The notes under the pieces are model-generated. The model ran no database searches. It saw only the letters and a program-made list of their open reading frames with translations, and was not told the DNA's origin. DNA of 24,314 nucleotides from DATNFP01 sp035606335 (lineage in GTDB: Bacteria; Bacteroidota; Bacteroidia; Chitinophagales; Chitinophagaceae): positions 1 to 24,314 of the forward strand of contig DATNFP010000184.1 of NCBI GenBank assembly GCA_035606335.1, written 5' to 3'. A program made the position numbers and the translations under genes. How positions within the stretch are numbered: the stretch's first letter is position 1; each line of letters begins with the position of its first letter. This document shows positions 1 to 8,127 of the stretch, piece by piece.

Positions 1-1
1 A

Positions 2-457
2 AAAGAAACAGAAAAGCCACCTGAACAAAAGGAACTGGAAAATGCATCTGCAGGTATTAAAACCCAGGCTGGTGATGTGCATGGTATAGATCCGGGTATT
101 GTTGATAAGCCAGGAACTGGTACTGGTGTTGTATCTGCACCACCTCCACCACAGATATTTACTTACGTTGAGCAAATGCCTCAACCATCAGTTGATATAA
201 ATGCTTATCTCAGCAAAAACCTTCACTATCCGGATGCTGCCCGTGAAAACAATATTGAAGGCCGTGTAATATTACAGTTCGTTGTCAATGAGGATGGTGT
301 AGTTTCTGATATACAGGTAGAGCGTGGTATAGGCGGCGGTTGCGATGAAGAAGCAGTTCGTGTACTGAAAGCTATGCCGCCCTGGAAGCCTGGCAAGCAA
401 AATGGTAAAGCCGTTAAGGTTCGCTATAATTTACCGATTTCCTTCAAATTGGAGTAA
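2..457 (+). CDS. TonB-family energy transducer, C-terminal part (5' end outside window)
   Basis: The frame is open from the first bases of the window to the TAA at 455-457, so the gene starts upstream; an internal GTG at 77 is not a believable start. The visible ~151 residues begin with a charged, Pro/Glu/Lys-rich linker, then a Pro run (APPPPQ), then a TonB C-terminal domain: YPDAARENNIEGRV, the FVVNEDGVVSDIQV strand, and the closing WKPGKQNGK...VRYNLPISF block. By family knowledge this domain spans the periplasm and contacts the TonB box of outer-membrane receptors or, in many Bacteroidota, acts as a stand-alone domain in M56/BlaR-like sensor proteins. The upstream part needed to tell these apart is missing. 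A strong terminator follows 21 bp after the stop. Confidence 0.9.
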   Translation, partial: KETEKPPEQKELENASAGIKTQAGDVHGIDPGIVDKPGTGTGVVSAPPPPQIFTYVEQMPQPSVDINAYLSKNLHYPDAARENNIEGRVILQFVVNEDGVVSDIQVERGIGGGCDEEAVRVLKAMPPWKPGKQNGKAVKVRYNLPISFKLE

Positions 458-478
458 CAGATTAATATAATAATAGTT

Positions 479-509
479 AAACGGGTTATCCATTGGATAG
501 CCCGTTTTT
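479..509 (+). terminator. Rho-independent terminator after the TonB-family gene
   Basis: The left arm 479-491 (AAACGGGTTATCC) pairs with 495-507 (GGATAGCCCGTTT), with one T-G wobble and a 3-nt ATT loop, and the right arm runs into a T tract at 505-509. The A-rich left flank also gives a weaker minus-strand signal. Confidence 0.85.
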
Positions 510-605
510 ATGAGTGGTTGAAGCAATTACACTTTTATAATGCGAGCAATTTAATATGTCTATCTCTGCATTTTTGTTTTAGTTTGCTTAATAAATCCTG
601 CTGGG

Positions 606-1979
606 ATGCTGTATGCGATTGTTGATATTGAAACTACCGGAAGCTATGCTCTGGGTAACGGCATCACTGAAATAGCCATCGTAATTCATGATGGTGTAAA
701 GGTTCTCAACTTTTATGAAACATTAGTAAATCCTCAAAGACCAATTCCTATTTTCATTCAGTCGTTAACAGGCATTACCGATGAAATGGTAATAAATGCG
801 CCTGTTTTTGAAGAGGTAGCTTCACAGGTGTTCGAGTTGTTGCAGGATAAAGTCTTTGTGGCGCACAATGTAAATTTCGATTATTCATTCGTAAAACATC
901 ATCTGCAGCAAACCGGGCATATTTTAGATTCCCGTAAGCTATGTACTGTAAGGCTTTCCCGAAAAATATTACCGGGATTAACAGGATATAGCCTTAGCAA
1001 ATTATGTCGCCAGTTAGATATTAACCTTGCCAATCATCATAGAGCGGGAGGGGATGCACTTGCTACCGCGCAATTATTTCAGCTTCTTTTGGAGAAAGAT
1101 GAGAACAACGTGATAGCGGCAATGCTCAAGGGCAGAAATAAGGAACAATATTTGCCACCGCATTTACCCGTTGAACAAATAAATAATTTACCTGCATCGC
1201 CCGGTGTTTATTATTTCTACAATGCCAAAGGGAAAACTATTTATGTGGGCAAGGCTGTAAATATTTTTAAACGTGTCAAAAATCATTTTTCAAACAATAA
1301 ACCTAACAAACAAAAGCAGGATTTTCTTAGGGAAATATTTAGCGTCAGTTACAAAGAATGTGCTACGGAGCTAATGGCGCATATTTTGGAAAGTGCGGAG
1401 ATAAGGCGGTTATGGCCGGTTTATAATCGCAGCCAAAGGGGATACCTACCCCGGTTTGGATTGTTTATATATGAAGATCAGCAAGGTTTTAAGCGTTTTG
1501 CAATAGAAAAAAACAAATACTATTATAAGCCATTATATACATTCAATTCTATTGCAGAAGGCCATCATTGGCTACGGCAACTGATCACTGAATTTGATTT
1601 ATGTCCTCGTCTTTGCAACCTGGCAAAAGTTGCGGATTGTAGCGATAATAATGAAAGCAATACAACGCCTGGTGAATGTAATGTGCATAATAATATACTT
1701 AATTATAATCAGCAAGTTGACAAGGCTGTAGAATGGATGCAAAAAAGCCTCCCGACATTTGCATTGGTAGATAAAGGGATTTATGATAACGAACAAAGTT
1801 GCATCCTTATAAAAAGCGGAAATTTCTACGGTATGGGTTATATCAATGATGGTCAGCAATTAAATGATATCGAAATCCTTGAAAAGCAATTAGAGCGACT
1901 GCAGGACAACGATTATATCCGCAACCTTATTTACAAGCATGCAAATACTTTCCCGGAAAAGTGTGTTTCGTTTAGTTAA
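606..1979 (+). CDS. DEDDh 3'-5' exonuclease fused to a GIY-YIG (UvrC/Cho-like) nuclease
   Basis: Two nuclease modules are visible in 457 aa. Residues 1-165 are a DnaQ/epsilon-type exonuclease with every metal ligand in place: D7 and E9 (DIETTG), D92 (AHNVNFD), H145 and D150 (HRAGGD). Residues ~195-275 are a GIY-YIG domain: G200-V-Y, Y213-V-G, R223, H227, catalytic E262 (ILESAE) and N274. Residues ~335-380 hold a cluster of Cys (CPRLCNL, then two more), resembling the Cys region of UvrC and Cho. The known family is one of DNA-repair nucleases in which the GIY-YIG part nicks and the exonuclease part trims; here this is inferred. ATG 606 gives the full ExoI motif and nothing longer is sensible. 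It ends 5 bp from the stop of the convergent vWA gene. Confidence 0.88.
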   Translation: MLYAIVDIETTGSYALGNGITEIAIVIHDGVKVLNFYETLVNPQRPIPIFIQSLTGITDEMVINAPVFEEVASQVFELLQDKVFVAHNVNFDYSFVKHHLQQTGHILDSRKLCTVRLSRKILPGLTGYSLSKLCRQLDINLANHHRAGGDALATAQLFQLLLEKDENNVIAAMLKGRNKEQYLPPHLPVEQINNLPASPGVYYFYNAKGKTIYVGKAVNIFKRVKNHFSNNKPNKQKQDFLREIFSVSYKECATELMAHILESAEIRRLWPVYNRSQRGYLPRFGLFIYEDQQGFKRFAIEKNKYYYKPLYTFNSIAEGHHWLRQLITEFDLCPRLCNLAKVADCSDNNESNTTPGECNVHNNILNYNQQVDKAVEWMQKSLPTFALVDKGIYDNEQSCILIKSGNFYGMGYINDGQQLNDIEILEKQLERLQDNDYIRNLIYKHANTFPEKCVSFS

Positions 1980-1984
1980 TGTTT

Positions 1985-4024
1985 CTATTGTGCCAGCCAG
2001 TATTTCCTTAGCAACCATTCTGCAGTAGCAAATAAAAGTATCAGGAAGAAGTACCATTTCCAGTCTACAAGAGGAACTGTTTCTGTATTTGTTTGTATTA
2101 CAGGTTTTATATTCTGGTTATGGATAATGCTATCGTACAGAGAACCGATTTTATTACTCGGAACTAATGAGCCATTATATTTTTTAGCTAATCCATATAG
2201 CAATGGGTAATCAGCACCGGTTTCCATTAGTTCAAGCGGGATGCTTTCTACCACAAAACTGCCGTTGACCATATAAGATTTGCCTTCATAGGTAACGCGT
2301 GCATTATAAGTATAATTGCCTCCTGCCCACACACCAATATTCAAACGGTATGCGCTTCCCGAACGCTCGAATGAGAAGCTTTGTTTATGGCCTGCGCTAT
2401 CCATAATGGTAAATTGCGCATCAGGTGTATTGATCTGTTCATTATTATGATTCAACAAGTAGGCATTTAATGTTATCGGTTCCTGGTCGCTCCATACATA
2501 TTTCGGCAATACTGCCTGGAAAGGCCGCTCATTACTATTTGCAGATAAAAACGAAACTGTCTGCCTGATACATTCATCTATTACATTATGTTGGTTAAAG
2601 TTTTTGTACTCATATACCCGCCAGCGCCAAAGGCCTTCACCCATCAGCATAGCCATTGGGGTGGTACCTTGCTGCAATACCCATAAAGGAGTTGTTTTTG
2701 TACCGACTACTTTCTGAGTAAACAGAACATTGGCATTAGGAGTCACCTGTATATTGCCGATAGGCACCGACAATGGAGGCATTTTATCTAATACAGCCTG
2801 TACATTCTGAGGTAATGTAAAAATGCCAAAGGCTGTATTGTAATCAGCAAGTACATCATGAGTTGCAGCCGGATTCACATTTATTGTGGCAAACTTTTGC
2901 AACTGGCTTAGTGCTGTAATATTTGTTTGCGAGCCAAGAATAAACCACATTGGCTTTTTTACAGACATTAGCTCACGGGTCACGTTACTGTTTTGCGATG
3001 GTAGATCATGTAATATAATAACCTGATAATCGTCCAATGATGTGGGGAAATTATCTGCCGTTCTTATTGTTATCTTATAGCTTTCTAATCCACTCAGAGC
3101 ATCTTTAATAGCATCCACATCAGGATGGGGAGCCGCTGATGCGATCAATATATTTTTCTTTTCATCTACTACTTCTACAAAAACATCTTTATGATTATTG
3201 GTAATATTTTTTTCACCATCAGCTTCAGGAGCGCTTATTACATAATGATGTAATCCTGCTTTCTGAGCTTTTATAGTAAAAGAAACCGACCTGTCGTACC
3301 TGTCTGAATTAATAGATAAAGGAACGTTCGATAACATTTCACCATTCTCTTTCAATTGTATATTATTGCTATACCCATTGCAAAGCATGGCAATTATATC
3401 GGCCCTTATTTCGAATTGGCTATTTAATGTTACTACCTTATTACTATAAGTCTGTGTTACACGGAGATCTTTTTGAATAACGCTGTCGCCTAAGGCAACG
3501 GAATACAAAGAACTATGCAATGGGAGTTGCTGATACAATGGATTTACCCCCTGATTAAAACGCCCGTCAGTAGCCAATATCACAGCACCCAGGTTTTGAG
3601 CGCCAAAAAATTCCTGTACTCTTGATAATGCGCTTGCAATATCTGTAGTCTGTTGCCTGTATTTAAAAATGCTGTCTGTTTGTACTGTGCCGCCAAACCC
3701 CCATTTTACCACATTGTATTTGTCGGATAGTTCGCTCATTAGCCGTTCGGCATCTGTTCTGTATTTGGTGCTATCGTTGCCTAACGCTATTGATATAGAT
3801 CTTGAGTTATCCTGTAATAATAGTATTACCGGCTTTTGTATCTCATTTCGGGTTATTGTAAATGTGGGTACCAATAGCAATAACAGTGTAAGAAATACTA
3901 CAATGCTACGCAATAATGCTGTAAGCCAGGGGTAGGGAACTTCTCTTTTTCTATCTGCTGTATATACCCAATACCCTGCAGCCAGTGATAAGATTATAGC
4001 TATAAGCCAGAATATCCAATGCAT
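1985..4024 (-). CDS. Large vWA-domain membrane protein (BatA/aerotolerance-like type)
   Basis: The 679-aa protein begins with two hydrophobic helices (about residues 3-22 and 37-58), followed by a von Willebrand A-like domain and a long beta-rich region, and ends with a third helix (about 650-672, near YFFLILLFATAEWLL) and a short basic tail. The MIDAS metal site looks intact: D72-x-S74-x-S76, T127 or D128, and D153 in the ATDG motif. Most of the chain between the second and the last helix should lie on one side of the inner membrane, probably the periplasm. Such proteins occur in Bacteroidota as stand-alone relatives of BatA/BatB; the function is unknown, a scaffold or adhesion-like partner role being likely. 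No MoxR ATPase or other Bat gene is adjacent. The start is ATG 4024, the first of the frame before the first helix. Confidence 0.75.
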   Translation of the reverse strand: MHWIFWLIAIILSLAAGYWVYTADRKREVPYPWLTALLRSIVVFLTLLLLLVPTFTITRNEIQKPVILLLQDNSRSISIALGNDSTKYRTDAERLMSELSDKYNVVKWGFGGTVQTDSIFKYRQQTTDIASALSRVQEFFGAQNLGAVILATDGRFNQGVNPLYQQLPLHSSLYSVALGDSVIQKDLRVTQTYSNKVVTLNSQFEIRADIIAMLCNGYSNNIQLKENGEMLSNVPLSINSDRYDRSVSFTIKAQKAGLHHYVISAPEADGEKNITNNHKDVFVEVVDEKKNILIASAAPHPDVDAIKDALSGLESYKITIRTADNFPTSLDDYQVIILHDLPSQNSNVTRELMSVKKPMWFILGSQTNITALSQLQKFATINVNPAATHDVLADYNTAFGIFTLPQNVQAVLDKMPPLSVPIGNIQVTPNANVLFTQKVVGTKTTPLWVLQQGTTPMAMLMGEGLWRWRVYEYKNFNQHNVIDECIRQTVSFLSANSNERPFQAVLPKYVWSDQEPITLNAYLLNHNNEQINTPDAQFTIMDSAGHKQSFSFERSGSAYRLNIGVWAGGNYTYNARVTYEGKSYMVNGSFVVESIPLELMETGADYPLLYGLAKKYNGSLVPSNKIGSLYDSIIHNQNIKPVIQTNTETVPLVDWKWYFFLILLFATAEWLLRKYWLAQ

Positions 4025-4150
4025 GAAGAAGCAATCTAAAGAAAATTCAAAAAGAAATTGTAAAAATATCCTGCAAATTGTATTTGGTACTGTTTTTGGT
4101 ATTTCAATTTATTGTCAATCGTCTTTAACTCTCATCAAAAAACTGATATT

Positions 4151-5083
4151 ATGAAACGCCTTCCCTTCTTTCTTATTATCTCTTGTCTTCTTATCGTTAA
4201 TCAAAGTTTTGCAAAAGGCGGAGGTCACCGTGGGGGAGGTGGTCATAGTGGCGGCCACAGTGGGGGATATAGCAGTGGACATGCCGGTAGTCATGGGTTT
4301 GCTCATAGCTCCCATAGTTTCGGAGGACATGCAGGCAGTGGAGCGCGCGTTTTCGGAGGTCATGTGCTGAATGTGCGCTCTGGTAGCAGCTTCGCTACCC
4401 GTACTTATGGGCCTAAAGGTAATTTTAATGGCACTACGCATACACATGGCCCATTATTAGGAGTTGGGCATGGTCGGAGTATTGAATCAAAACCTGGGAT
4501 AGTTTACAGTTATATCCCATCTTATCCAAGGTATTCTATCTTCTACCCCTATTCATACCCCTATTATTATAATTATTGGAATAGCTATATGTACGGTGGT
4601 CCCCAATATTATTATGATAGTACTAATTATGGTTTTTCCCCTGGCTACATAGTTTATGGAAATGACACTCTCTCGGGAAAAGTAGCATTAGTAGAAACCA
4701 GCATTTATCTTAAAGACAATAACGTTGATTCTGTTTACAAGTTCAGAATATCAGATTACAATCTCCATACTGTAAAGGTTTTTAATGACAGTGAGGAGCT
4801 TACTTTAGTACGCTTGCGCAAGAATGATAAAGATCTTGTCAGGGTAGTACATCAGGGCAAGGTTACCATATACGATGATTACTTTGATTTTCTTAGTAAA
4901 CCTGCGGATGTGGATATAAACGGAATCGAGTTGACGTATGCCGGTCACCTGGACACATTTTTCTGGACGTTGAATGTAAAAAAGAAATTTGTGTCTTATC
5001 TCAACCAGGCATATGGTCTTAGCCTCGACTATAAAAAATACAAATGGAAAGACATTTGGGCTTATGTAGATAAGCTGGATTGA
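4151..5083 (+). CDS. Secreted Gly/His-rich then Tyr-rich protein, function unknown
   Basis: I chose ATG 4151 because it begins a clear signal peptide (MKRLPFFLIISCLLIVNQSFA); an upstream TTG at 4112 would bury it behind 13 extra residues. The 310-aa precursor then has a low-complexity stretch of GGGH/GGHSGG/SSGH units (mature residues ~1-60), a Tyr/Pro-rich stretch (YPYSYPYYYNYW, near residue 135), and an ordinary mixed alpha/beta C-terminal half of about 150 residues. The His-rich part could bind metal, but nothing proves it. No family is recognised. It is divergent from the vWA gene, with 126 bp of shared promoter region (4025-4150). Confidence 0.7.
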   Translation: MKRLPFFLIISCLLIVNQSFAKGGGHRGGGGHSGGHSGGYSSGHAGSHGFAHSSHSFGGHAGSGARVFGGHVLNVRSGSSFATRTYGPKGNFNGTTHTHGPLLGVGHGRSIESKPGIVYSYIPSYPRYSIFYPYSYPYYYNYWNSYMYGGPQYYYDSTNYGFSPGYIVYGNDTLSGKVALVETSIYLKDNNVDSVYKFRISDYNLHTVKVFNDSEELTLVRLRKNDKDLVRVVHQGKVTIYDDYFDFLSKPADVDINGIELTYAGHLDTFFWTLNVKKKFVSYLNQAYGLSLDYKKYKWKDIWAYVDKLD

Positions 5084-5153
5084 TCTTTGGATATACTACC
5101 TTCAACTGCTTACCAATTTTGCTTATCTTTCACCCTCAAAATTTTTTGAAAGT

Positions 5154-6305
5154 ATGCAGATGCATGAGGTAAAGACCGATGCAGATAAGCAGTTGTTTTT
5201 AAAGATAGCAGTAGATATATATAAGCATGATCCTAACTGGATCCGTCCGCTGGATAAGGATATTGAGGAGGTTTTTGATCCCGCTAAAAATAAGTTTTTT
5301 AAGCGTGGTGAATGTACCCGTTGGATTCTACGCGACAGTAGTGGCAATGCATTTGGCCGTATAGCAGCATTTGTAAACAAGCAATATAAGCAGGAACAGC
5401 CTACAGGTGGCATTGGCTTTTTCGATTGTATCAACGATAAAAAAGCTGCTCACTTTATGTTCGACCATTGCAAGCAATGGCTACAGCAGCGGGGTATGGA
5501 AGCTATGGACGGCCCAATTAATTTTGGTGAACGTGACAGATGGTGGGGGCTACTTGTAGAAGGCTTTTATGAGCCGCTATATGGTATGAATTACAATCCT
5601 CCTTATTACGTAGAGCTATTCGAATCTTATGGTTTTAAGGTTTATTTCGATCAGGTTTGTTTTGCTATGAAGGTTAAAGAGCAATTGCAGGACAAGTTTT
5701 ACACCAGGCATGATGCATTAGCCGCTGATAAGAATTATAGGGTAATACCTATTAAAAAGGATCAATTACAAAAGTTTGCCAAAGATTTTACCTATATCTA
5801 TAATAAGGCCTGGGCGGGTCATGGTGGTGGTAAATCGCTGGAGGAGAAGCAGGTGCAAAAGCTCTTTCAATCTATGAAGCCTGCTATGGACGAGGACCTT
5901 ACCTGGTTCACTTATTATAAAGATGAGCCTGTGGCCATGTGGGTGAATCTGCCGGATCTGAACCAATATTTCAAGCACATGAACGGCAAGTTTGGCTTAT
6001 TGCAAAAGCTGCAGTTTCTATGGCTGAAACGCTTTGGCAAGTGTAGTAGATTTGTTGGTCTTGTATTTGGCATTATTCCTGAGTTCCAGGGCAAAGGAGT
6101 AGATGCCTATATGATAGTTGAAGCTGCCAAAGTGGTGCAATCCTCTGATAAGTATGAAATGTATGAGATGATGTGGATCGGTGATTTTAATCCTAAAATG
6201 ATAAATATTGCTGAGAGCCTTGGCACTTATCGCAGCCGTCGTCTAAGCACTTATCGGTTATTGTTTGATCCCAATAAGGAATTTAAAAGGCATCCTATGC
6301 TATAG
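5154..6305 (+). CDS. GNAT-fold acyltransferase-like protein (Bacteroidota family)
   Basis: This 383-aa soluble protein resembles the Bacteroidota family often labelled 'N-acetyltransferase' and sometimes mislabelled 'GTP cyclohydrolase'. The N-terminal half has the conserved stretch DPNWIRPLDKDIEEVFDP, the GRIAAFVN strand and GPINFGERDRWWGLLVEG; the C-terminal half has a GNAT-like acyl-CoA segment, VFGIIPEFQGKGVDAY (about residues 304-319), and MMWIGDFNPKMI. The layout suggests two tandem GNAT-like folds. The substrate is unknown. Start ATG 5154 is followed by a second ATG at 5160, so the true start could be two codons later. The stop TAG (6303-6305) directly abuts the stop of the convergent gene. 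Confidence 0.75.
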   Translation: MQMHEVKTDADKQLFLKIAVDIYKHDPNWIRPLDKDIEEVFDPAKNKFFKRGECTRWILRDSSGNAFGRIAAFVNKQYKQEQPTGGIGFFDCINDKKAAHFMFDHCKQWLQQRGMEAMDGPINFGERDRWWGLLVEGFYEPLYGMNYNPPYYVELFESYGFKVYFDQVCFAMKVKEQLQDKFYTRHDALAADKNYRVIPIKKDQLQKFAKDFTYIYNKAWAGHGGGKSLEEKQVQKLFQSMKPAMDEDLTWFTYYKDEPVAMWVNLPDLNQYFKHMNGKFGLLQKLQFLWLKRFGKCSRFVGLVFGIIPEFQGKGVDAYMIVEAAKVVQSSDKYEMYEMMWIGDFNPKMINIAESLGTYRSRRLSTYRLLFDPNKEFKRHPML

Positions 6306-6659
6306 TTAGCGCATGCTTATGTCTGCTCCATTCTCTATTTCGTAATGGTAAACCTGGTTGTATTTGTATAACTGCACACTTGCGAGCGTATGTTGTGAAT
6401 AAACAAGGCGGACAATGTCTCTGCCGGATCTGAACCAGTTTTCGTTCTTCATTGGTTTCAGATGGTATTTCACATGATCAATGCGCATGATATCCCCGCT
6501 GAATGTTATCTCACCTACATTTTGTTGTGTTTTTACCTGATCATTGGTAAAATAATCACTCCCAGTTTCTGTGACATGTATATGAGAGTATTTATAATTC
6601 TGCGCAAATAATACATTGGGTATCAGGGCCAGCAGTATCAAAAGATATTTTCCTTTCAT
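6306..6659 (-). CDS. Small exported protein, function unknown
   Basis: The 117-aa precursor has a typical Sec signal peptide (MKGKYLLILLALIPNVLFAQ) and a mature part of ~97 residues made of short alternating strands, with a possible lipocalin- or barrel-like pattern but no known motif. The start is ATG 6657-6659. A perfect 7-bp inverted repeat lies immediately upstream of the start (6663-6683) and could hide the start region in the mRNA. Its stop is flush against that of the GNAT-like gene, so the two mRNAs must either overlap or end inside each other's coding sequence. Confidence 0.6.
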   Translation of the reverse strand: MKGKYLLILLALIPNVLFAQNYKYSHIHVTETGSDYFTNDQVKTQQNVGEITFSGDIMRIDHVKYHLKPMKNENWFRSGRDIVRLVYSQHTLASVQLYKYNQVYHYEIENGADISMR

Positions 6660-6662
6660 GGA

Positions 6663-6683
6663 GTGTAACTTTAATTGTTACAC
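6663..6683 (-). promoter_or_regulatory. Perfect inverted repeat just upstream of a start codon
   Basis: GTGTAAC (6663-6669), a 7-nt spacer TTTAATT, then GTTACAC (6677-6683): a perfect 7-bp dyad, 3 bp from the ATG of the minus-strand gene ending at 6659. It could be a protein operator or an mRNA hairpin that limits ribosome access. The remaining 6684-6944 is AT-rich and shows nothing else that I can support. Confidence 0.4.
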
Positions 6684-6944
6684 AAAAGTTGCATGTTATC
6701 AATTCGTCAAAAAATTATTAGAATGCCTTAACAATGCATTAGCAACTGATTAGCAATTAGATAACTATGCATAATTAAATACTTAATGTTATTAATATAT
6801 ATTTTTGGCAGTAACCGTTAGATTTTCGATTGTGAACGCTAAATTTTTTTCTGTAATCGTAATTTGAGCAAGATGAAATGATGTATTATAAAATGCGAAA
6901 TGCGTTTTTACTCAATGAATTGGATCAGGTGATTTTGGGAGAAT

Positions 6945-7589
6945 TTATACCCTAAAGCGTATACCAAAAGTTATGGGAAAGTAATAGACCTTGTAATGGT
7001 ATGGATTGTCAAGTGTCATGCTTTTTGGGTCGTTATAATTAAAGTTAGTATATCTTAATGAGCCCTCTACACTAAGGCCTATGGCATCAGATAAATAAAA
7101 TACGGCACCTCCCTGCAACCCTCCTATGTATCCTATTACTGAATTGTATGTTGTGGTATAGCCGGACGGTATTCCATTGTTACCATTAGGATATTCCCAT
7201 GTATTGACTCCTACATCTGCAATGGCAGGGCCAGCCATAATGCCTGCAAAAAAATAGCCATTCGAAAAGTCGAACATACGATTGAGAAATACATAAGGTG
7301 CTATTAGAGGTTTGGCTAAATTGTTATACACCCGGGATGTATACACAGGCATCAGGTAATTATATTCTGAAAGGCTAACCATTTCACCGCCAATGCCTAT
7401 CTGGTATTGAGGCAGCATAAGGGCGGCTTTAAAGCTGATAGCATAGCCGATTTTTGCTTTATCCTGGTGAGTATATATGTTTTTTACAGGAAGAGAATGA
7501 AAATTAATACCACCATTTATTCCTACCTCAAAATTTTGCGCACAACACAAAGAAGGTGCAATACATAATAGAATCAGTAATTTCTTCAT
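6945..7589 (-). CDS. Outer-membrane beta-barrel protein (porin family, OMP_b-brl-like)
   Basis: The 214-aa precursor has a signal peptide (MKKLLILLCIAPSLCCAQ) followed by FEVGINGGINFHSLP, the usual opening strand of small Bacteroidota barrels. Repeated amphipathic strands follow (IGIGGEMVSLSEY, FAGIMAGPAIADVG, GLSVEGSLRYTNFNY), and the chain ends with YYFPITFGIRFRV, a last strand typical of small barrel proteins (here with Val instead of Phe at the end). About 8 strands would fit. The role of such proteins is usually unknown, either passive barrel or adhesion. The gene stands alone, with 207 bp to the next gene upstream. Confidence 0.75.
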   Translation of the reverse strand: MKKLLILLCIAPSLCCAQNFEVGINGGINFHSLPVKNIYTHQDKAKIGYAISFKAALMLPQYQIGIGGEMVSLSEYNYLMPVYTSRVYNNLAKPLIAPYVFLNRMFDFSNGYFFAGIMAGPAIADVGVNTWEYPNGNNGIPSGYTTTYNSVIGYIGGLQGGAVFYLSDAIGLSVEGSLRYTNFNYNDPKSMTLDNPYHYKVYYFPITFGIRFRV

Positions 7590-7796
7590 ACCTCAAAGTT
7601 TTATGCCCCTACCAAAGTTATTATTTTCTTATGCTTCATTTATTTATTAAGGAAAGATTTTTTCCTAAATGACCTTGATGCACAATGGGGCTTCCATTTT
7701 CATTTACAAAAAATTTGTTGATATTAATTTGTCTCTTTTTCTGCAAAAGCAGATACAATTTTAGAATTTTGCCGGATAACGGTTTAAAAACAAACT

Positions 7797-8120
7797 ATGA
7801 ATGTTGAAGAATTGAGAGAATATGCTCTTTCAAAAAAGGATACTGAAGAAGACTTTCCTTTCGGGGCTGAGGTATTGGTGTTTAAAGTAAAAGGGAAAAT
7901 TTTCCTGTTATCAAATATTTATTCACAACCTCTGCAGTTTAATGTAAAATGTAATCCGGAGAAGGCAATAGAGCTTCGCGAACAATATGATTGTATCCTC
8001 CCTGGATATCACATGAATAAAAAGCATTGGAATACTGTCATTATAGATGGCACATTAAATAATAAACAGCTAATGGAAATGATAGATGAATCGTATATCT
8101 TGGTTTCGAAAAAGAAATAG
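7797..8120 (+). CDS. MmcQ/YjbR family protein
   Basis: The 107-aa protein matches the YjbR/MmcQ fold (CyaY-like, double-wing DNA-binding type): an N-terminal helix MNVEELREYALSKKDTEEDFPFG, the strand VLVFKVKGKIFLL, the central FNVKCNPEKAIELREQYDCILPGYHMNKKHWNTV with the family's 'PGYHMNKKHWNTV' signature, and a C-terminal helix QLMEMIDESYILV. The length is normal for the family. The molecular function is not settled in the literature. It is the first gene of a two-gene unit: the next start lies 7 bp after its stop. Confidence 0.9.
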   Translation: MNVEELREYALSKKDTEEDFPFGAEVLVFKVKGKIFLLSNIYSQPLQFNVKCNPEKAIELREQYDCILPGYHMNKKHWNTVIIDGTLNNKQLMEMIDESYILVSKKK

Positions 8121-8127
8121 CATTTTA

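Noticed and set aside
6420..6437. Reverse complement of the 18-bp repeat (TGGTTCAGATCCGGCAGA) resembles a tRNA T-arm and acceptor
   Set aside because: No D-arm, anticodon arm or CCA context nearby on either strand; both copies lie within protein-coding frames.
7649..7667. AGGAAA-N5-TTTCCT dyad downstream of no gene end, upstream of the porin gene
   Set aside because: Short and AT-rich, expected by chance in this base composition; no clear regulatory placement.
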